Assembly (NCBI GenBank): GCA_002747185.1
Contig: PDTV01000006.1
Coordinates: forward strand, 1-64,000
Direction of reading: 5' to 3'
Length of the DNA: 64,000 nt
DNA from: Candidatus Contendibacter odensensis
GTDB taxonomy: Bacteria > Pseudomonadota > Gammaproteobacteria > Competibacterales > Competibacteraceae
How positions within the stretch are numbered: the first letter of the stretch is position 1; each line of letters starts with the position of its first letter. The position numbers and the translations under genes are program-made. Positions 7,987 to 17,155 of this stretch are shown here, piece after piece. The notes under the pieces are model-generated. The model saw nothing but the letters and a program-made list of their open reading frames with translations, did not search any database and had not been told where the DNA came from.

Positions 7987-9267
7987 ATGACCCGTTCCGA
8001 GCAACTCTTCACTGAAGCACAAAAATATATTCCGGGCGGTGTCAATTCACCGGCTCGCGCCTTTCGTGGTGTTGGTGGAACACCGTTATTCTTCAAGCGC
8101 GCTGAAGGTGCTTATCTCTATGATGAGGATGACCATCGCTATATCGATTATGTAGGCTCCTGGGGACCCATGATTGCTGGTCATGCACATCCAGCCGTAG
8201 TCCGCGCAGTACAGCATACCGTCGCTAATGGCTTGAGCTTTGGCGCACCCACCGCAATCGAAACGCTCATGGCACGTAAAATTCAGGAGATGATGCCATC
8301 CATGGCATTAGTGCGGATGTGCAATTCGGGCACCGAGGCAACGATGAGTGCCATTCGTCTAGCTCGTGGCTTCACTGGACGTAACATCATTATCAAATTT
8401 GAAGGCTGCTACCACGGACACTCGGATTCACTGCTGATTAAAGCCGGTTCTGGCGCATTGACTCTCGGTGTGCCCACTTCACCGGGTGTACCAGCAGCGC
8501 TGGCTGCATACACAGTCACACTACCCTATAATGACTTGCCGGCAGTGCAGAACGCCTGTGCAGAACTGGGCGATGAAATAGCCGGCATTATCGTCGAACC
8601 GGTTGCCGGTAATATGAACTGTATCGCGCCGATTCCCGAGTTCCTGCATGGTCTACGCGAGCTTTGTAATGCACAGGGCAGCGTGCTGATTTTCGATGAG
8701 GTAATGACCGGTTTCCGCGTTGCAGCTGGCGGCGCACAGGCACTGTACGGCGTTACACCGGACCTGACAACACTTGGCAAGATTATCGGTGGTGGTATGC
8801 CGGTCGGTGCTTTTGGTGGCCAACGAGCCATTATGGAACAGCTCGCACCACTAGGGCCGATTTACCAGGCGGGTACGTTATCGGGTAATCCTGTTGCTAT
8901 GGCGGCAGGGCTTGCGACACTGGAATTAGTCTCTGAACCCGATTTTTATAGCAATCTCAGCGCGAACGCTACGCAATTGTGTCATGAATTGGTCGCTGCA
9001 GCCCGCCAGGCGGGTGTCCCCATGACAGCTAACCCTGTTGGTGGCATGTTCGGGTTGTTTTTTACCGCCGATCCAGTGGTAACGAACTACTCACAGGCGG
9101 TCGCTTGCGATATCGAAAAATTTAAAGCATTTTTCCACGGTATGCTGGCAGAAGGTATTTATTTTGCACCCTCCGCATTTGAATCCGGATTTGTCTCCTC
9201 AGCGCACACTGTGGCAGATATTGAAGCGACCATCGCAGCCGCCCGGCGCGTATTTGCTCGAATATAA
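7987..9267 (+). CDS. hemL: Glutamate-1-semialdehyde 2,1-aminomutase HemL
   Basis: HemL converts glutamate-1-semialdehyde to 5-aminolevulinate in the C5 route to haem. It is a class III PLP aminotransferase of 426 residues: [18 protein letters not shown] at the start, [29 protein letters not shown], and the PLP lysine in [23 protein letters not shown] gives a ribosome site eight bases before the ATG. It follows thiD-thiE closely on the same strand and is probably co-transcribed; the thiE-hemL order is common in gammaproteobacteria. Confidence 0.97.
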   Translation: MTRSEQLFTEAQKYIPGGVNSPARAFRGVGGTPLFFKRAEGAYLYDEDDHRYIDYVGSWGPMIAGHAHPAVVRAVQHTVANGLSFGAPTAIETLMARKIQEMMPSMALVRMCNSGTEATMSAIRLARGFTGRNIIIKFEGCYHGHSDSLLIKAGSGALTLGVPTSPGVPAALAAYTVTLPYNDLPAVQNACAELGDEIAGIIVEPVAGNMNCIAPIPEFLHGLRELCNAQGSVLIFDEVMTGFRVAAGGAQALYGVTPDLTTLGKIIGGGMPVGAFGGQRAIMEQLAPLGPIYQAGTLSGNPVAMAAGLATLELVSEPDFYSNLSANATQLCHELVAAARQAGVPMTANPVGGMFGLFFTADPVVTNYSQAVACDIEKFKAFFHGMLAEGIYFAPSAFESGFVSSAHTVADIEATIAAARRVFARI

Positions 9268-9281
9268 AATGTCGGGTTTCC

Positions 9282-9303
9282 CGTTTTCGCTTTCGCGAAA
9301 ACG
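9282..9303 (+). terminator. Hairpin just after hemL
   Basis: CGTTTTCG and CGAAAACG form an 8-bp stem with a 6-base loop 14 bases after the hemL stop. No strong T-run follows, so termination is only likely, not certain. Confidence 0.4.
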
Positions 9304-9375
9304 CATGGAATTGATCGGTATGTGGTGGTCATCGTACCCACATAGACAGGCATTCAGCGACAGATATCTGGATCA

Positions 9376-9476
9376 TATAGCGGAACTATTAAATTTGACT
9401 AATTGGTTCCGCTGTATCCATCTATTTTAACGCGCAAACACTACAAATTGCTCCAATTTATAGTGTTTGCGCTATA
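9376..9476 (+). repeat. Two-hairpin intergenic element, copy A
   Basis: The element runs TATAGCGGAAC ... GGTTCCGCTGTATCC, then TTTTAACGCGCAAACACTA ... TAGTGTTTGCGCTATA. Each half folds into its own hairpin. The left one is imperfect here. It lies between hemL and dsbB and shares its design with copies at 15.3, 34.6, 42.4, 52.1 and 53.6 kb. Confidence 0.85.
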
Positions 9477-9623
9477 CCGTCGCCGGTGTCGTCCAGAAAG
9501 ACAATCAATTATTACCCCATTATCAGTATTTTTAAAATTGGCTGTAATGCTGCCATCGATTTACCTACCCGACAATGTAGGTGATCTTCCCCGCCAAAAA
9601 TGGCTTTGCCCCGCCAGACCGGG

Positions 9624-10163
9624 TTATTTTTGTAGTCGCCAGTTACCCAGCACACCAACAATACCTAACACCAGAAAAAGCAGCAGTGTCCACTCAGGTA
9701 TACTCAACCCGATGAATCGCCAGGCGACTTCGGCGCATTCACCAGAACCTGTCAGGACAGCCTGAATCGTCTCACTGAGTGGAAATGTCTCCAGCATATA
9801 AGCCAGGCCAGGCCCACAACCCGGTGCTTGATCAGGCGGCAAATGCTGTATCCAGACATGCCGAGCAGCAATACCTGCACCGATAGCAGCGGTTAAGCCG
9901 AGAAGCACGCTATAGATTTTTGCTCCCCAACCGCGTGGATCATGAATTGCCGCCAGCAGAAAAACCAATCCGACCACAGCCAGTATCAAACGCTGGACGA
10001 TGCACAGCGGACATGGCTCCAAATCCAAAACAAACTGGGCATAATAGGCAACACCTAAACCCATTATACAGATCAAAAAACCTAATCCATTCAGTATTTG
10101 ACGGGTAAACCATCCAAAACGCTTTGAATCAGGCATCTTTTCCCTTTGCAATAATTCTTGCAT
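9624..10163 (-). CDS. dsbB: Disulfide bond formation protein DsbB
   Basis: DsbB sits in the inner membrane and re-oxidises DsbA with quinone. Four hydrophobic segments are visible. The first periplasmic loop has the CPLC pair (EPCPLCIVQR), and the second has two more cysteines (APGCGPG and SGECAEVAW), which supply the second disulfide. The length of 179 is normal. DsbC is also encoded in the window, at 37 kb. dsbB stands alone, with the SelW-like gene upstream on the same strand. Confidence 0.95.
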   Translation of the reverse strand: MQELLQREKMPDSKRFGWFTRQILNGLGFLICIMGLGVAYYAQFVLDLEPCPLCIVQRLILAVVGLVFLLAAIHDPRGWGAKIYSVLLGLTAAIGAGIAARHVWIQHLPPDQAPGCGPGLAYMLETFPLSETIQAVLTGSGECAEVAWRFIGLSIPEWTLLLFLVLGIVGVLGNWRLQK

Positions 10164-10201
10164 AAAATATAAACCAAACCAGTTAGTTAAACAAAACCAT
10201 C

Positions 10202-10480
10202 CTAACGATCCGAGTGTCCCAGATCCCGACCAGGGGCAATCTGATCACGCAACCGCTGCTTAATTTCCTTCGCCTCAGGAAATCGACCCTCCTGTTTACG
10301 TGACCAGATCAAAACATCGTCCACTACAATCTCGAATATTCCTGACGTACCAGGCCGCAATGCAACTTCACCCAACTCCTCTTCAAATGTGGTCAATATT
10401 TCCTGCGCTAACCATGCGGCTCGCAATAACCAACGGCATTGTGTGCAATAGGTAATACTCAGTCGAGGTTTTGATTCCAT
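10202..10480 (-). CDS. SelW-like (Rdx family) CxxC redox protein
   Basis: This 92-residue protein begins with an Rdx-type active site, ITYCTQCRWLLRAAWLAQEIL, followed by LRPGTSGIFEIVVDD and a W-S-R-K motif, all typical of SelT/SelW/SelH-family thioredoxin-fold proteins. Cys replaces the selenocysteine of animal homologues. The function in bacteria is not established; a thiol redox role is inferred. Its start overlaps the mtgA stop by 22 bases. Confidence 0.85.
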   Translation of the reverse strand: MESKPRLSITYCTQCRWLLRAAWLAQEILTTFEEELGEVALRPGTSGIFEIVVDDVLIWSRKQEGRFPEAKEIKQRLRDQIAPGRDLGHSDR

Positions 10481-11235
10481 ACAGGCTGCTCCGATTGCAA
10501 TTTATCCAGATAATCAACACCACCTAGCTGCTGCATTTGGCGCTTGATCCAACGCTGACGTGCTAATACATGTTTTGACGGCTTGTCAACATGATAAAGT
10601 CGCGGATTCGGTAGAACCGCTGCTAATCGCGTGGCCTCACTGACACTCAGGCTATCAGCCGATTTGCCGAAAAACCGCTGGCTGGCAGCCTCTGTGCCAA
10701 AAATGTTTTGACCAAACTCGGCAATATTGAGATACACCTCCAATATCCGCTCTTTTGGCCACAAAAACTCTAGCAGCACGGTAAACCAGACTTCCAACCC
10801 TTTACGGACCAGGTCGCGGTTTTGCCACAAAAACAGGTTTTTTGCCACCTGTTGGCTGATAGTACTAGCACCGCGCGGCGACTTTCCCGCCCACAGACTC
10901 CTCAATACCTTGCGGATCTCTATCAGATCGAAACCATGATGATCAGGAAAACGTTGGTCTTCAGCCGCAATCACTGCCAAGGCCACATGGGGTGAAATGT
11001 TCTCAAAGGATCTCCATCTATAATACAGTTCTACACGCTCCCCTGCCCACATGGATTTGATCCAATGCTGCGCCATTACACTGGAACAGGGTAAAGATAT
11101 CCATCGACAAACCCATACCAGTAGTAAGGATGTCATAACAAAAACACCCACTATCTTCAGGAGCGCACTTATCAACCAAACCGATAACCGCCGTTTGGAG
11201 GGTGCTTGTGAAACAGCGGTTCGCCCCATTGTCAT
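10459..11235 (-). CDS. mtgA: Monofunctional peptidoglycan transglycosylase MtgA
   Basis: MtgA polymerises lipid II into glycan strands. It has one N-terminal membrane segment (VWLISALLKIVGVFVMTSLLLV) and a GT51 domain with the catalytic Glu in AVIAAEDQRFPDHHGFD, GASTISQQVAKNLFL, and KERILEVYLNIAEFG. The ORF in the track extends to 11340, but that start would run into the neighbouring flavodoxin gene; ATG 11235 gives about 258 residues, close to E. coli MtgA. Confidence 0.93.
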   Translation of the reverse strand: MTMGRTAVSQAPSKRRLSVWLISALLKIVGVFVMTSLLLVWVCRWISLPCSSVMAQHWIKSMWAGERVELYYRWRSFENISPHVALAVIAAEDQRFPDHHGFDLIEIRKVLRSLWAGKSPRGASTISQQVAKNLFLWQNRDLVRKGLEVWFTVLLEFLWPKERILEVYLNIAEFGQNIFGTEAASQRFFGKSADSLSVSEATRLAAVLPNPRLYHVDKPSKHVLARQRWIKRQMQQLGGVDYLDKLQSEQPVWNQNLD

Positions 11236-11287
11236 CCAGCTCCAGAATGTCTTTTTACGCTGCCCTCTTTTCAACGCTGCCCTCTTT

Positions 11288-11752
11288 TCAAAAAATGCCC
11301 CATGCAACCCCCGATGCCATGGTCTCGCCCAATTCCTCACAATCTTGCAATACAGCGCCAGTCAGCTCACCACGGGCAATAATTGGATCGCACACCGATT
11401 TGAGTGGATAGCCTTTGGCAATACGCTCAACACTGCTTAACGCACCTCGACCATCATTACCTGCACTGATGAATACGGCGTAAGCCAAACTGCTGATCCT
11501 ACCCTGAGCGGGGTAGTAGGTGCGATCTAGAAAATTTTTCATTGCACCAGACATATAACCAAAATTTTCCGGCGTGCCAAGCAATAAGCCATGAGCCCAC
11601 AAAAGATCATCCAAACGGGCACGTAACGCCATTCTCAATCGTGTTTCAACCTCAGGCACCCGCCGCGCCCCGCGCAATACTGCACGTGCCATCGCTCGCG
11701 TATGGCCGGTCTGGGAATGATAAACGATCAGTATGTGTTTGCTCGTATTCAT
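11288..11752 (-). CDS. Flavodoxin-like NAD(P)H-dependent oxidoreductase
   Basis: The N-terminus [19 protein letters not shown] is the FMN phosphate loop of flavodoxins and WrbA-like proteins. [26 protein letters not shown] is the 40s-60s loop typical of FMN-dependent reductases. At 154 residues it is a single-domain protein. Substrate unknown. It lies 52 bases upstream of mtgA on the same strand and is divergent from infA. Confidence 0.85.
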   Translation of the reverse strand: MNTSKHILIVYHSQTGHTRAMARAVLRGARRVPEVETRLRMALRARLDDLLWAHGLLLGTPENFGYMSGAMKNFLDRTYYPAQGRISSLAYAVFISAGNDGRGALSSVERIAKGYPLKSVCDPIIARGELTGAVLQDCEELGETMASGVAWGIF

Positions 11753-11908
11753 ACCAGAGATAAAAAAGACTCGATTACGGGAAACAGATTCGGTATAAAA
11801 TTGCCCACACCTGAAAACAGGTGCTTACAATACTTGCTGTATCATGGGATTTTCGCTATGGTTTCGCGTCTTATTCAGCCCAAAGACGGAGGATCAGCGA
11901 GAGCGTTT

Positions 11909-12127
11909 ATGTCGAAAGAAGATCACATCGAAATGGAAGGAACCGTGATCGATACCCTACCCAATACCATGTTCAGGGTGGAACTGGAAAACGGTCACGT
12001 TATCACAGCGCACATATCCGGCCGGATGCGTAAGCATTATATCCGTATTCTGACCGGTGACAGGGTTAAGGTGGAACTTACACCCTACGATCTGAGCAAG
12101 GGTCGTATCGTATACCGTGGGCGCTAG
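11909..12127 (+). CDS. infA: Translation initiation factor IF-1
   Basis: IF-1 binds the A site of the 30S subunit during initiation. The 72-residue OB-fold protein [19 protein letters not shown] ... [22 protein letters not shown] is almost canonical. The start is ATG 11909 with GGAGG upstream; the track's 141-residue version adds non-coding leader. It is convergent with clpA, and clpS-clpA-infA clustering is common in gammaproteobacteria. Confidence 0.98.
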   Translation: MSKEDHIEMEGTVIDTLPNTMFRVELENGHVITAHISGRMRKHYIRILTGDRVKVELTPYDLSKGRIVYRGR

Positions 12128-12251
12128 GCTAGTTCCCTTTAATCCACCAACCCTTTAGCACTATATCCACTCACACCTTATAAACCGGAGCTGTCAGCGG
12201 TTTCTTGCGTCATACGCTGCCGCCGACGCTCTTGCAACCTTTTCTTTTGAT

Positions 12252-14513
12252 TCAGGGCACGGCCTCTTCTTCGACAATATTCACCTTCAGGCTGCCATCC
12301 TGCACCGTCACGCTCACATGGCCGCCATTTACCAGCTGGCCAAATAACAATTCTTCAGCAAGGTAACGCTTGATATTGTCCTGGATCACCCTTGCCATAG
12401 GTCGCGCACCCATCCTGGAATCGTAACCATGTTCTGCCAACCAGCACCGACCTTCATCATCCACGTCCAAAGTGACTTTCTTCGGTTCCAATTGTGCTTC
12501 CAGTTCAATGAGAAACTTGTCCACAACTTGCGCTATCGTTGCGGGCGCTAATGCCTTGAACTGCACAATAGTATCCAGCCGATTCCGGAATTCCGGTGAA
12601 AACATTTTCCGAATCTTTTCCAGGCCATCACTACTGTGATCTTGCAGTGTAAACCCGATAGAAGAGCGGTCCATTTCTTCAGCGCCAGCATTGGTAGTCA
12701 TCACCAAAACGACATTACGAAAAGTCACCTTACGCCCATTACTGTCGGTCAGCGTACCATGATCCATAACCTGTAATAGCAAATTAAATACATCCGGGTG
12801 TGCCTTTTCAATCTCATCCAGGAGTAACACCGCATGCGGGTGCTTGAGAACGGCGTCAGTAAGCAGCCCACCTTGATCAAAGCCGACGTAGCCTGGTGGC
12901 GCACCAATTAAACGCGAGACAGTATGCCGCTCCATATATTCGGTCATATCGAAACGGATCAGCTCCATCCCCATTACATGCGCCAACTGTCGGGTGACTT
13001 CGGTTTTACCGACACCGGTTGGTCCTGCAAACAGAAAATTTCCAATCGGTTTTTGCTCATTGCTGAGTCCGGCACGTGCCATTTTGATGGCGTTCGCCAA
13101 TGTTTCGATAGCTTCATCCTGCCCAAATATGGTCAGCTTTAGATCCCGTTCCAAATTCCGCATCGTATCCTTATCCGACGAGGACACAGTTCTTGGTGGA
13201 ATACGGGCAATCTTGGCAATAATTGCTTCGATGTCGGTGACACCAATCTTCTTTTTGCGTTTAGCCACTGATAACAAACGCTGACTCGCACCCGCTTCAT
13301 CGATAACATCAATGGCCTTATCGGGTAAATGGCGGTCATTAATATATCGTGCTGATAAATCAACTGCCGCACGCAATGCCTTATCTGTGTACCTGAGATC
13401 GTGATGCTCTTCAAAGCGGCTCTTCAAGCCAAGCAGGATCTGATAGGTCTCATCAGTGGAGGGCTCAACCACGTCAATCTTTTGAAAACGCCGCGCCAAG
13501 GCCCGATCCTTCTCAAAAATACCGCTATATTCCTGGTAGGTTGTTGAGCCGATACATTTGAGCTCACCGGAAGCCAGCACCGGCTTGATCAGATTTGAAG
13601 CATCCATCACGCCACCGGAAGCCGCACCGGCACCAATAACAGTGTGGATCTCATCAATAAACAGGATGGCATGCTTTTCCCTACGCAGTTGCACAATGAC
13701 CGATTTCAGCCGTTTCTCAAAATCGCCACGATATTTTGTTCCTGCGACTACTGCGCCTAAATCCAGGGCATAAATTGTGGCATCCTGCAATACCTCCGGC
13801 ACTGCACCATCTACAATCATTTTCGCCAGACCTTCAGCGATTGCCGTCTTGCCAACGCCTGCTTCACCGACCAAAAGCGGGTTATTCTTGCGCCGCCGAC
13901 ACAAAATCTGGATGGTACGATCGACCTCATCACGGCGACCGATCAATGGATCAATGCGGCCTTGCTCTGCCAACTCATTAAGATTGCTGGCAAAGCTTTC
14001 CAAAGGCTTACTGTTTTGCTGGTTCTCTGCTGCCTCCTCGCCTTGCGATGAAAGCGGATCAGAAGCGTCCTGTTCTTCAGACAGCTTGGAAATACCGTGT
14101 GAAATAAAATTCACCACATCCAGCCGGCTAACGTCCTGTCCCTTCAAAAGAAATACTGCACGAGACTCCTGTTCTCCAAATATCGCAACCAGTACATTGG
14201 CGCCAGTCACCTCCTTATTGCCGGAAGACTGTACATGCAGCACTGCGCGTTGCAATACCCGTTGAAACCCCAGAGTTGGCTGGGTCTCACGGGGATCATC
14301 TGGTCTCAAAATGGGCGTGCTTTCATGAATAAAAATCTGTAAATCATGCTTAAGATTATCCAGATGCGCACCACAAGCTCGCAGCACATCCACTGCCGCT
14401 GGATTATCCAGCAAAGCAAGCAGTAAATGCTCTACAGTGATAAACTCGTGACGACGATCCCGCGCCTCGCGGAAAGCAAGATTAATGGAAAACTCCAGAT
14501 CCTTGCTTAACAT
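12252..14513 (-). CDS. clpA: ATP-dependent Clp protease ATP-binding subunit ClpA
   Basis: ClpA is the hexameric unfoldase that feeds substrates to ClpP. In order: an N-domain (LEFSINLAFREARDRRHEF), first AAA+ module with GEAGVGKTAIAEGL and IDEIHTVIGAGA, and second AAA+ with GPTGVGKTEV and LLDEIEKAHPDV. The IGF loop that docks on ClpP is present (SSIGFTLQD). The 753-residue length matches E. coli ClpA (758). clpS lies 34 bases upstream on the same strand, so both are one operon. No clpP is in the window. Confidence 0.98.
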   Translation of the reverse strand: MLSKDLEFSINLAFREARDRRHEFITVEHLLLALLDNPAAVDVLRACGAHLDNLKHDLQIFIHESTPILRPDDPRETQPTLGFQRVLQRAVLHVQSSGNKEVTGANVLVAIFGEQESRAVFLLKGQDVSRLDVVNFISHGISKLSEEQDASDPLSSQGEEAAENQQNSKPLESFASNLNELAEQGRIDPLIGRRDEVDRTIQILCRRRKNNPLLVGEAGVGKTAIAEGLAKMIVDGAVPEVLQDATIYALDLGAVVAGTKYRGDFEKRLKSVIVQLRREKHAILFIDEIHTVIGAGAASGGVMDASNLIKPVLASGELKCIGSTTYQEYSGIFEKDRALARRFQKIDVVEPSTDETYQILLGLKSRFEEHHDLRYTDKALRAAVDLSARYINDRHLPDKAIDVIDEAGASQRLLSVAKRKKKIGVTDIEAIIAKIARIPPRTVSSSDKDTMRNLERDLKLTIFGQDEAIETLANAIKMARAGLSNEQKPIGNFLFAGPTGVGKTEVTRQLAHVMGMELIRFDMTEYMERHTVSRLIGAPPGYVGFDQGGLLTDAVLKHPHAVLLLDEIEKAHPDVFNLLLQVMDHGTLTDSNGRKVTFRNVVLVMTTNAGAEEMDRSSIGFTLQDHSSDGLEKIRKMFSPEFRNRLDTIVQFKALAPATIAQVVDKFLIELEAQLEPKKVTLDVDDEGRCWLAEHGYDSRMGARPMARVIQDNIKRYLAEELLFGQLVNGGHVSVTVQDGSLKVNIVEEEAVP

Positions 14514-14547
14514 TATTCATACCTCAAATCGCACTGTGCAGTTGAAT

Positions 14548-14874
14548 TTAGGCTTCTTCCATGGTGCATAACAATGGATGCTGATTCTGGCGAGCAAAGC
14601 TATTGACCTGCATCACCTTGGTTTCGGCAATATCATAAGTATAGACCCCACATACGCCCTGGCCCCGAGTATGCACATGTAGCATCACTTGTGTCGCCTG
14701 CACCCGATCCATACTAAAAAAGTGTTCCAGAATCTCCACGACAAAATCCATCGGTGTGTAGTCATCGTTGAGCAGCAACACCTTATACAAGGGTGGCTTC
14801 TTGAGTTCGGGTTTTGCCGGTTCAACAACCAGGCCATGATCTTGATCAGTGGATAACGAATAATCCTTGCTCAT
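14548..14874 (-). CDS. clpS: ClpA adaptor protein ClpS
   Basis: ClpS delivers N-end-rule substrates to Clp[22 protein letters not shown] contains the residues that bind the N-degron side chain, and the [24 protein letters not shown] block is strongly conserved. The length of 108 is usual. It is the first gene of the clpS-clpA unit. Confidence 0.97.
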   Translation of the reverse strand: MSKDYSLSTDQDHGLVVEPAKPELKKPPLYKVLLLNDDYTPMDFVVEILEHFFSMDRVQATQVMLHVHTRGQGVCGVYTYDIAETKVMQVNSFARQNQHPLLCTMEEA

Positions 14875-15325
14875 AATTATAGTCGTACTGCAATCAAACC
14901 CATCAGGAGAGTGAATAATGTGACATCTGCGATGACCACGCTAGCAACGTGGCAGAATACGCCATAGCCCTATTCTAGCGAGGCGATAAAAAACCCACCA
15001 CCTGCTCGCTATCGCCACTAACAACCTCCCTTTCATATTGAGCAAGACGTGAATTATTTATGGTTTAACCTTCCGGCCATAAAAGCCGGGACAAGGCACG
15101 GGAATCGCAGGGCACTTTAAACAACTTATTTGACAAATGGTTACATTTACTCTATGCGGCGAGCATGACTGATAGTTAGATAACAGGCAACCTATAAGTT
15201 TCATTCAATTTGCCCCGGGGAAAACAGGCAATGCAAAACACCTGCTTTTTCAAAATGCGTGATTTATCCTGTCCAGCCCAGGGTACCATTTGGGCACAAT
15301 AAATACTTCAGCGTCAGGGTAAAAC
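14875..15325. other. Intergenic region upstream of clpS
   Basis: No gene is recognisable on either strand. The part next to 14875 should contain the clpS promoter. A two-hairpin element (copy B) borders the region on the right. Confidence 0.5.
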
Positions 15326-15436
15326 TATAGCGCAAATTATCACTATAAATTGTTCCAGTTTATAGTGATAATTTGCGCGTTAAAACAGATGGATATAGCG
15401 GAACCCATGAATCAGATTTAATGGGTTCCGCTATAT
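15326..15436 (-). repeat. Two-hairpin intergenic element, copy B
   Basis: Here the order is reversed with respect to copy A: TATAGCGCAAATTATCACTA ... TAGTGATAATTTGCGCG, then TTAAAACAGATGGA, then TATAGCGGAACCCAT ... ATGGGTTCCGCTATAT. Both hairpins are nearly perfect. Being inverted, it shows that the repeat spreads as a unit of about 105-110 bp. Confidence 0.9.
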
Positions 15437-15488
15437 CAGAATGCGATAACGCCGGGCAATTCTTGGCCCGACTCCCATGCGGCGGGCG

Positions 15489-15764
15489 TCAAGGGTGGCT
15501 ATCAGGATGTAAGCCGCACAACAGGGGACTCAACACCAGGAGACCTCTGGTCGTGAGGGGCATGGTCTGTTGATCCGGGCACATATTACGGCAGGTGCCT
15601 TCGCAGACGGTACACCCGCGCTCGGCTTGATTGGCGGTTTTCATGCGAAACAGCGGCTGGTTGACAAGGGCCATGATAAAAGCTGTGATAGCAATGCCAG
15701 CCTGAAACCAGCCTGCTTGCAGGGTATGGAGCCGGCCATACCCCCAAGGAAAACATGAGCACAT
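15489..15764 (-). CDS. Small cysteine-rich membrane-associated ORF, unrecognised
   Basis: This 91-residue ORF starts 8 bases after the ArsS-like gene on the same strand. It has one hydrophobic segment (AGIAITAFIMALVNQPLF) followed by CTVCEGTCRNMCP, a Cys cluster that could hold an Fe-S centre or metal. I do not recognise the family. The tail is hydrophobic and then ends after PDSHP. A competing plus-strand ORF exists, and coding status is uncertain; position and Cys spacing are the only support. Confidence 0.35.
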   Translation of the reverse strand: MCSCFPWGYGRLHTLQAGWFQAGIAITAFIMALVNQPLFRMKTANQAERGCTVCEGTCRNMCPDQQTMPLTTRGLLVLSPLLCGLHPDSHP

Positions 15765-15771
15765 ACCCTAA

Positions 15772-16773
15772 TCAGGCCGCTGCGTCCAATGCCCCACCAC
15801 AACTGCTGCCCTGTCCTGCGGTACAACCATAGCAATGATCTGCCACACGCACAGATGTTCCTTCCAGATTCCGCTCCAGAATCTCGGAAATATGTATACG
15901 GCCGACATTTTCCGTACCCAGTGATAACCCCAGCATCTGGTTGAAATCACAATCGTAAACATAACCTTGCCAATCCACCGAAATCAGGTTGCGACACATC
16001 ACCGATTCCAGGTTCTCCTTTCGATAGGCCGACTTGAGCAGATTCATGTAACTGTTAAAGCGTCCCTTGGAAAGCAACTGGCTACCAAAACGCTGAATCG
16101 GCATGTTTGTCAGCACAAACAGTTGCGAGAACCGCACCCCATAGCGATTCGCCAATTCCTCGTGATAAGCTGCTTCCAACGCCGTTTGTTCAGGCGGCAA
16201 AACTGCATCGCCCGGGTTGTAAACCAGATTCAGCTTCAAACCACTACCGGCTTGTCCGTAGCCCAGCGCATTGAGCTTTTGCAGTCCTTCCAAACTGGAT
16301 TCAAACACACCTTTACCCCGTTGCCGATCTACATTTTCCTCCAAATAACACGGCAAGGATGCGATAATTTCAACGGCATGTTGCGCCAGGAAATCAGCTA
16401 AACCCTCCTGATCCGGCACATTGAGAACGGTCAGATTACAACGATCCATTACATGAATATCCCGCTCACGAGCGCGGCTGACCAAGGCCCGAAAGTGAGG
16501 GTTCAACTCAGGCGCACCACCGGTTAAATCCAGGGTAGTTATTTTTTGCACGGACATATAGTGCAGCAGTAACGCCATCGTTTCCCAACTCATCTGCTCG
16601 GTACGCTGAGGACCTGCCGCGACATGACAATGGGTGCAAGACAAATTACAGCGGTACCCCAGATTCGCTTGCAAGGTATCAAGTCGGGCGCGGCGCACAG
16701 CAGGGAAATCGGTTTTTAGCAGTAAGGGAAACGTATCACGCATAATGCTTGTCTCAACATCGAGGTTTATCAA
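15772..16773 (-). CDS. arsS: ArsS-like radical SAM protein (arsenosugar biosynthesis type)
   Basis: The protein has a radical SAM Fe-S motif CNLSCTHCHV, the TTLDLTGGAPELNPHF strand, and a C-terminal domain (DUF3641 type) with CRNLISVDWQGYVYDCDFNQMLG and the Cys-rich end CYGCTAGQGSSCGG. This architecture defines ArsS, named for arsenosugar biosynthesis; family members also occur outside arsenic clusters. No arsM, arsR or other arsenic gene is nearby, so the substrate here is open. The 333-residue length is normal. Confidence 0.88.
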   Translation of the reverse strand: MINLDVETSIMRDTFPLLLKTDFPAVRRARLDTLQANLGYRCNLSCTHCHVAAGPQRTEQMSWETMALLLHYMSVQKITTLDLTGGAPELNPHFRALVSRARERDIHVMDRCNLTVLNVPDQEGLADFLAQHAVEIIASLPCYLEENVDRQRGKGVFESSLEGLQKLNALGYGQAGSGLKLNLVYNPGDAVLPPEQTALEAAYHEELANRYGVRFSQLFVLTNMPIQRFGSQLLSKGRFNSYMNLLKSAYRKENLESVMCRNLISVDWQGYVYDCDFNQMLGLSLGTENVGRIHISEILERNLEGTSVRVADHCYGCTAGQGSSCGGALDAAA

Positions 16774-17095
16774 ATGCGCCGAAAGGCACCATTATTTAGT
16801 AGTGAGATTTTGTTTTTTGCTGTCTAATTAGTTGAAATAAACCATCGCATAGGCCAAAAATGTAATGGCTTTTTCTCTTTTCGATTTTGTTGATAGGCAT
16901 GTATTAAAAACACGTCTTGCATCCTCAGGACTATTTTTATCCAGCATTGTCATACCGCTTACCTACATTTTTTGCGCCCAACGCAAAAGTTATACGGTCA
17001 TCAAGCCAATTTGGATGCAGCAGATACACTTCACCAATACCACAGACTCTTAAACCATAGACTACATAACCATCTGAACATCATCCTGCTCAAAT
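16774..17095. other. Intergenic region between arsS and aceB
   Basis: No credible gene. The plus-strand ORF at 16865 (62 codons) has no recognisable motif. The part adjoining 16773 should contain the arsS promoter. Confidence 0.45.
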
Positions 17096-17125
17096 AAAAA
17101 AACGGCATCGAACGATGCCGTTTTA
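17096..17125 (-). terminator. Rho-independent terminator of aceB
   Basis: AAAACGGCATCG-AA-CGATGCCGTTTT is a perfect 12-bp stem with A- and T-rich flanks, 31 bases past the aceB stop on the minus strand. Confidence 0.9.
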
Positions 17126-17155
17126 TGCTACGTAAAAAAGTTTATAATTTTACAT

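Noticed and set aside
12128-12251. Frameshifted extension of ClpA (reading RALNQKKRLQERRRQRM)
   Set aside because: ClpA already has its normal length and end. The basic sequence after the stop is short and likely chance.
16865-17053. Plus-strand 62-codon ORF after arsS
   Set aside because: No motif, no ribosome site of note and no conserved neighbours seen.
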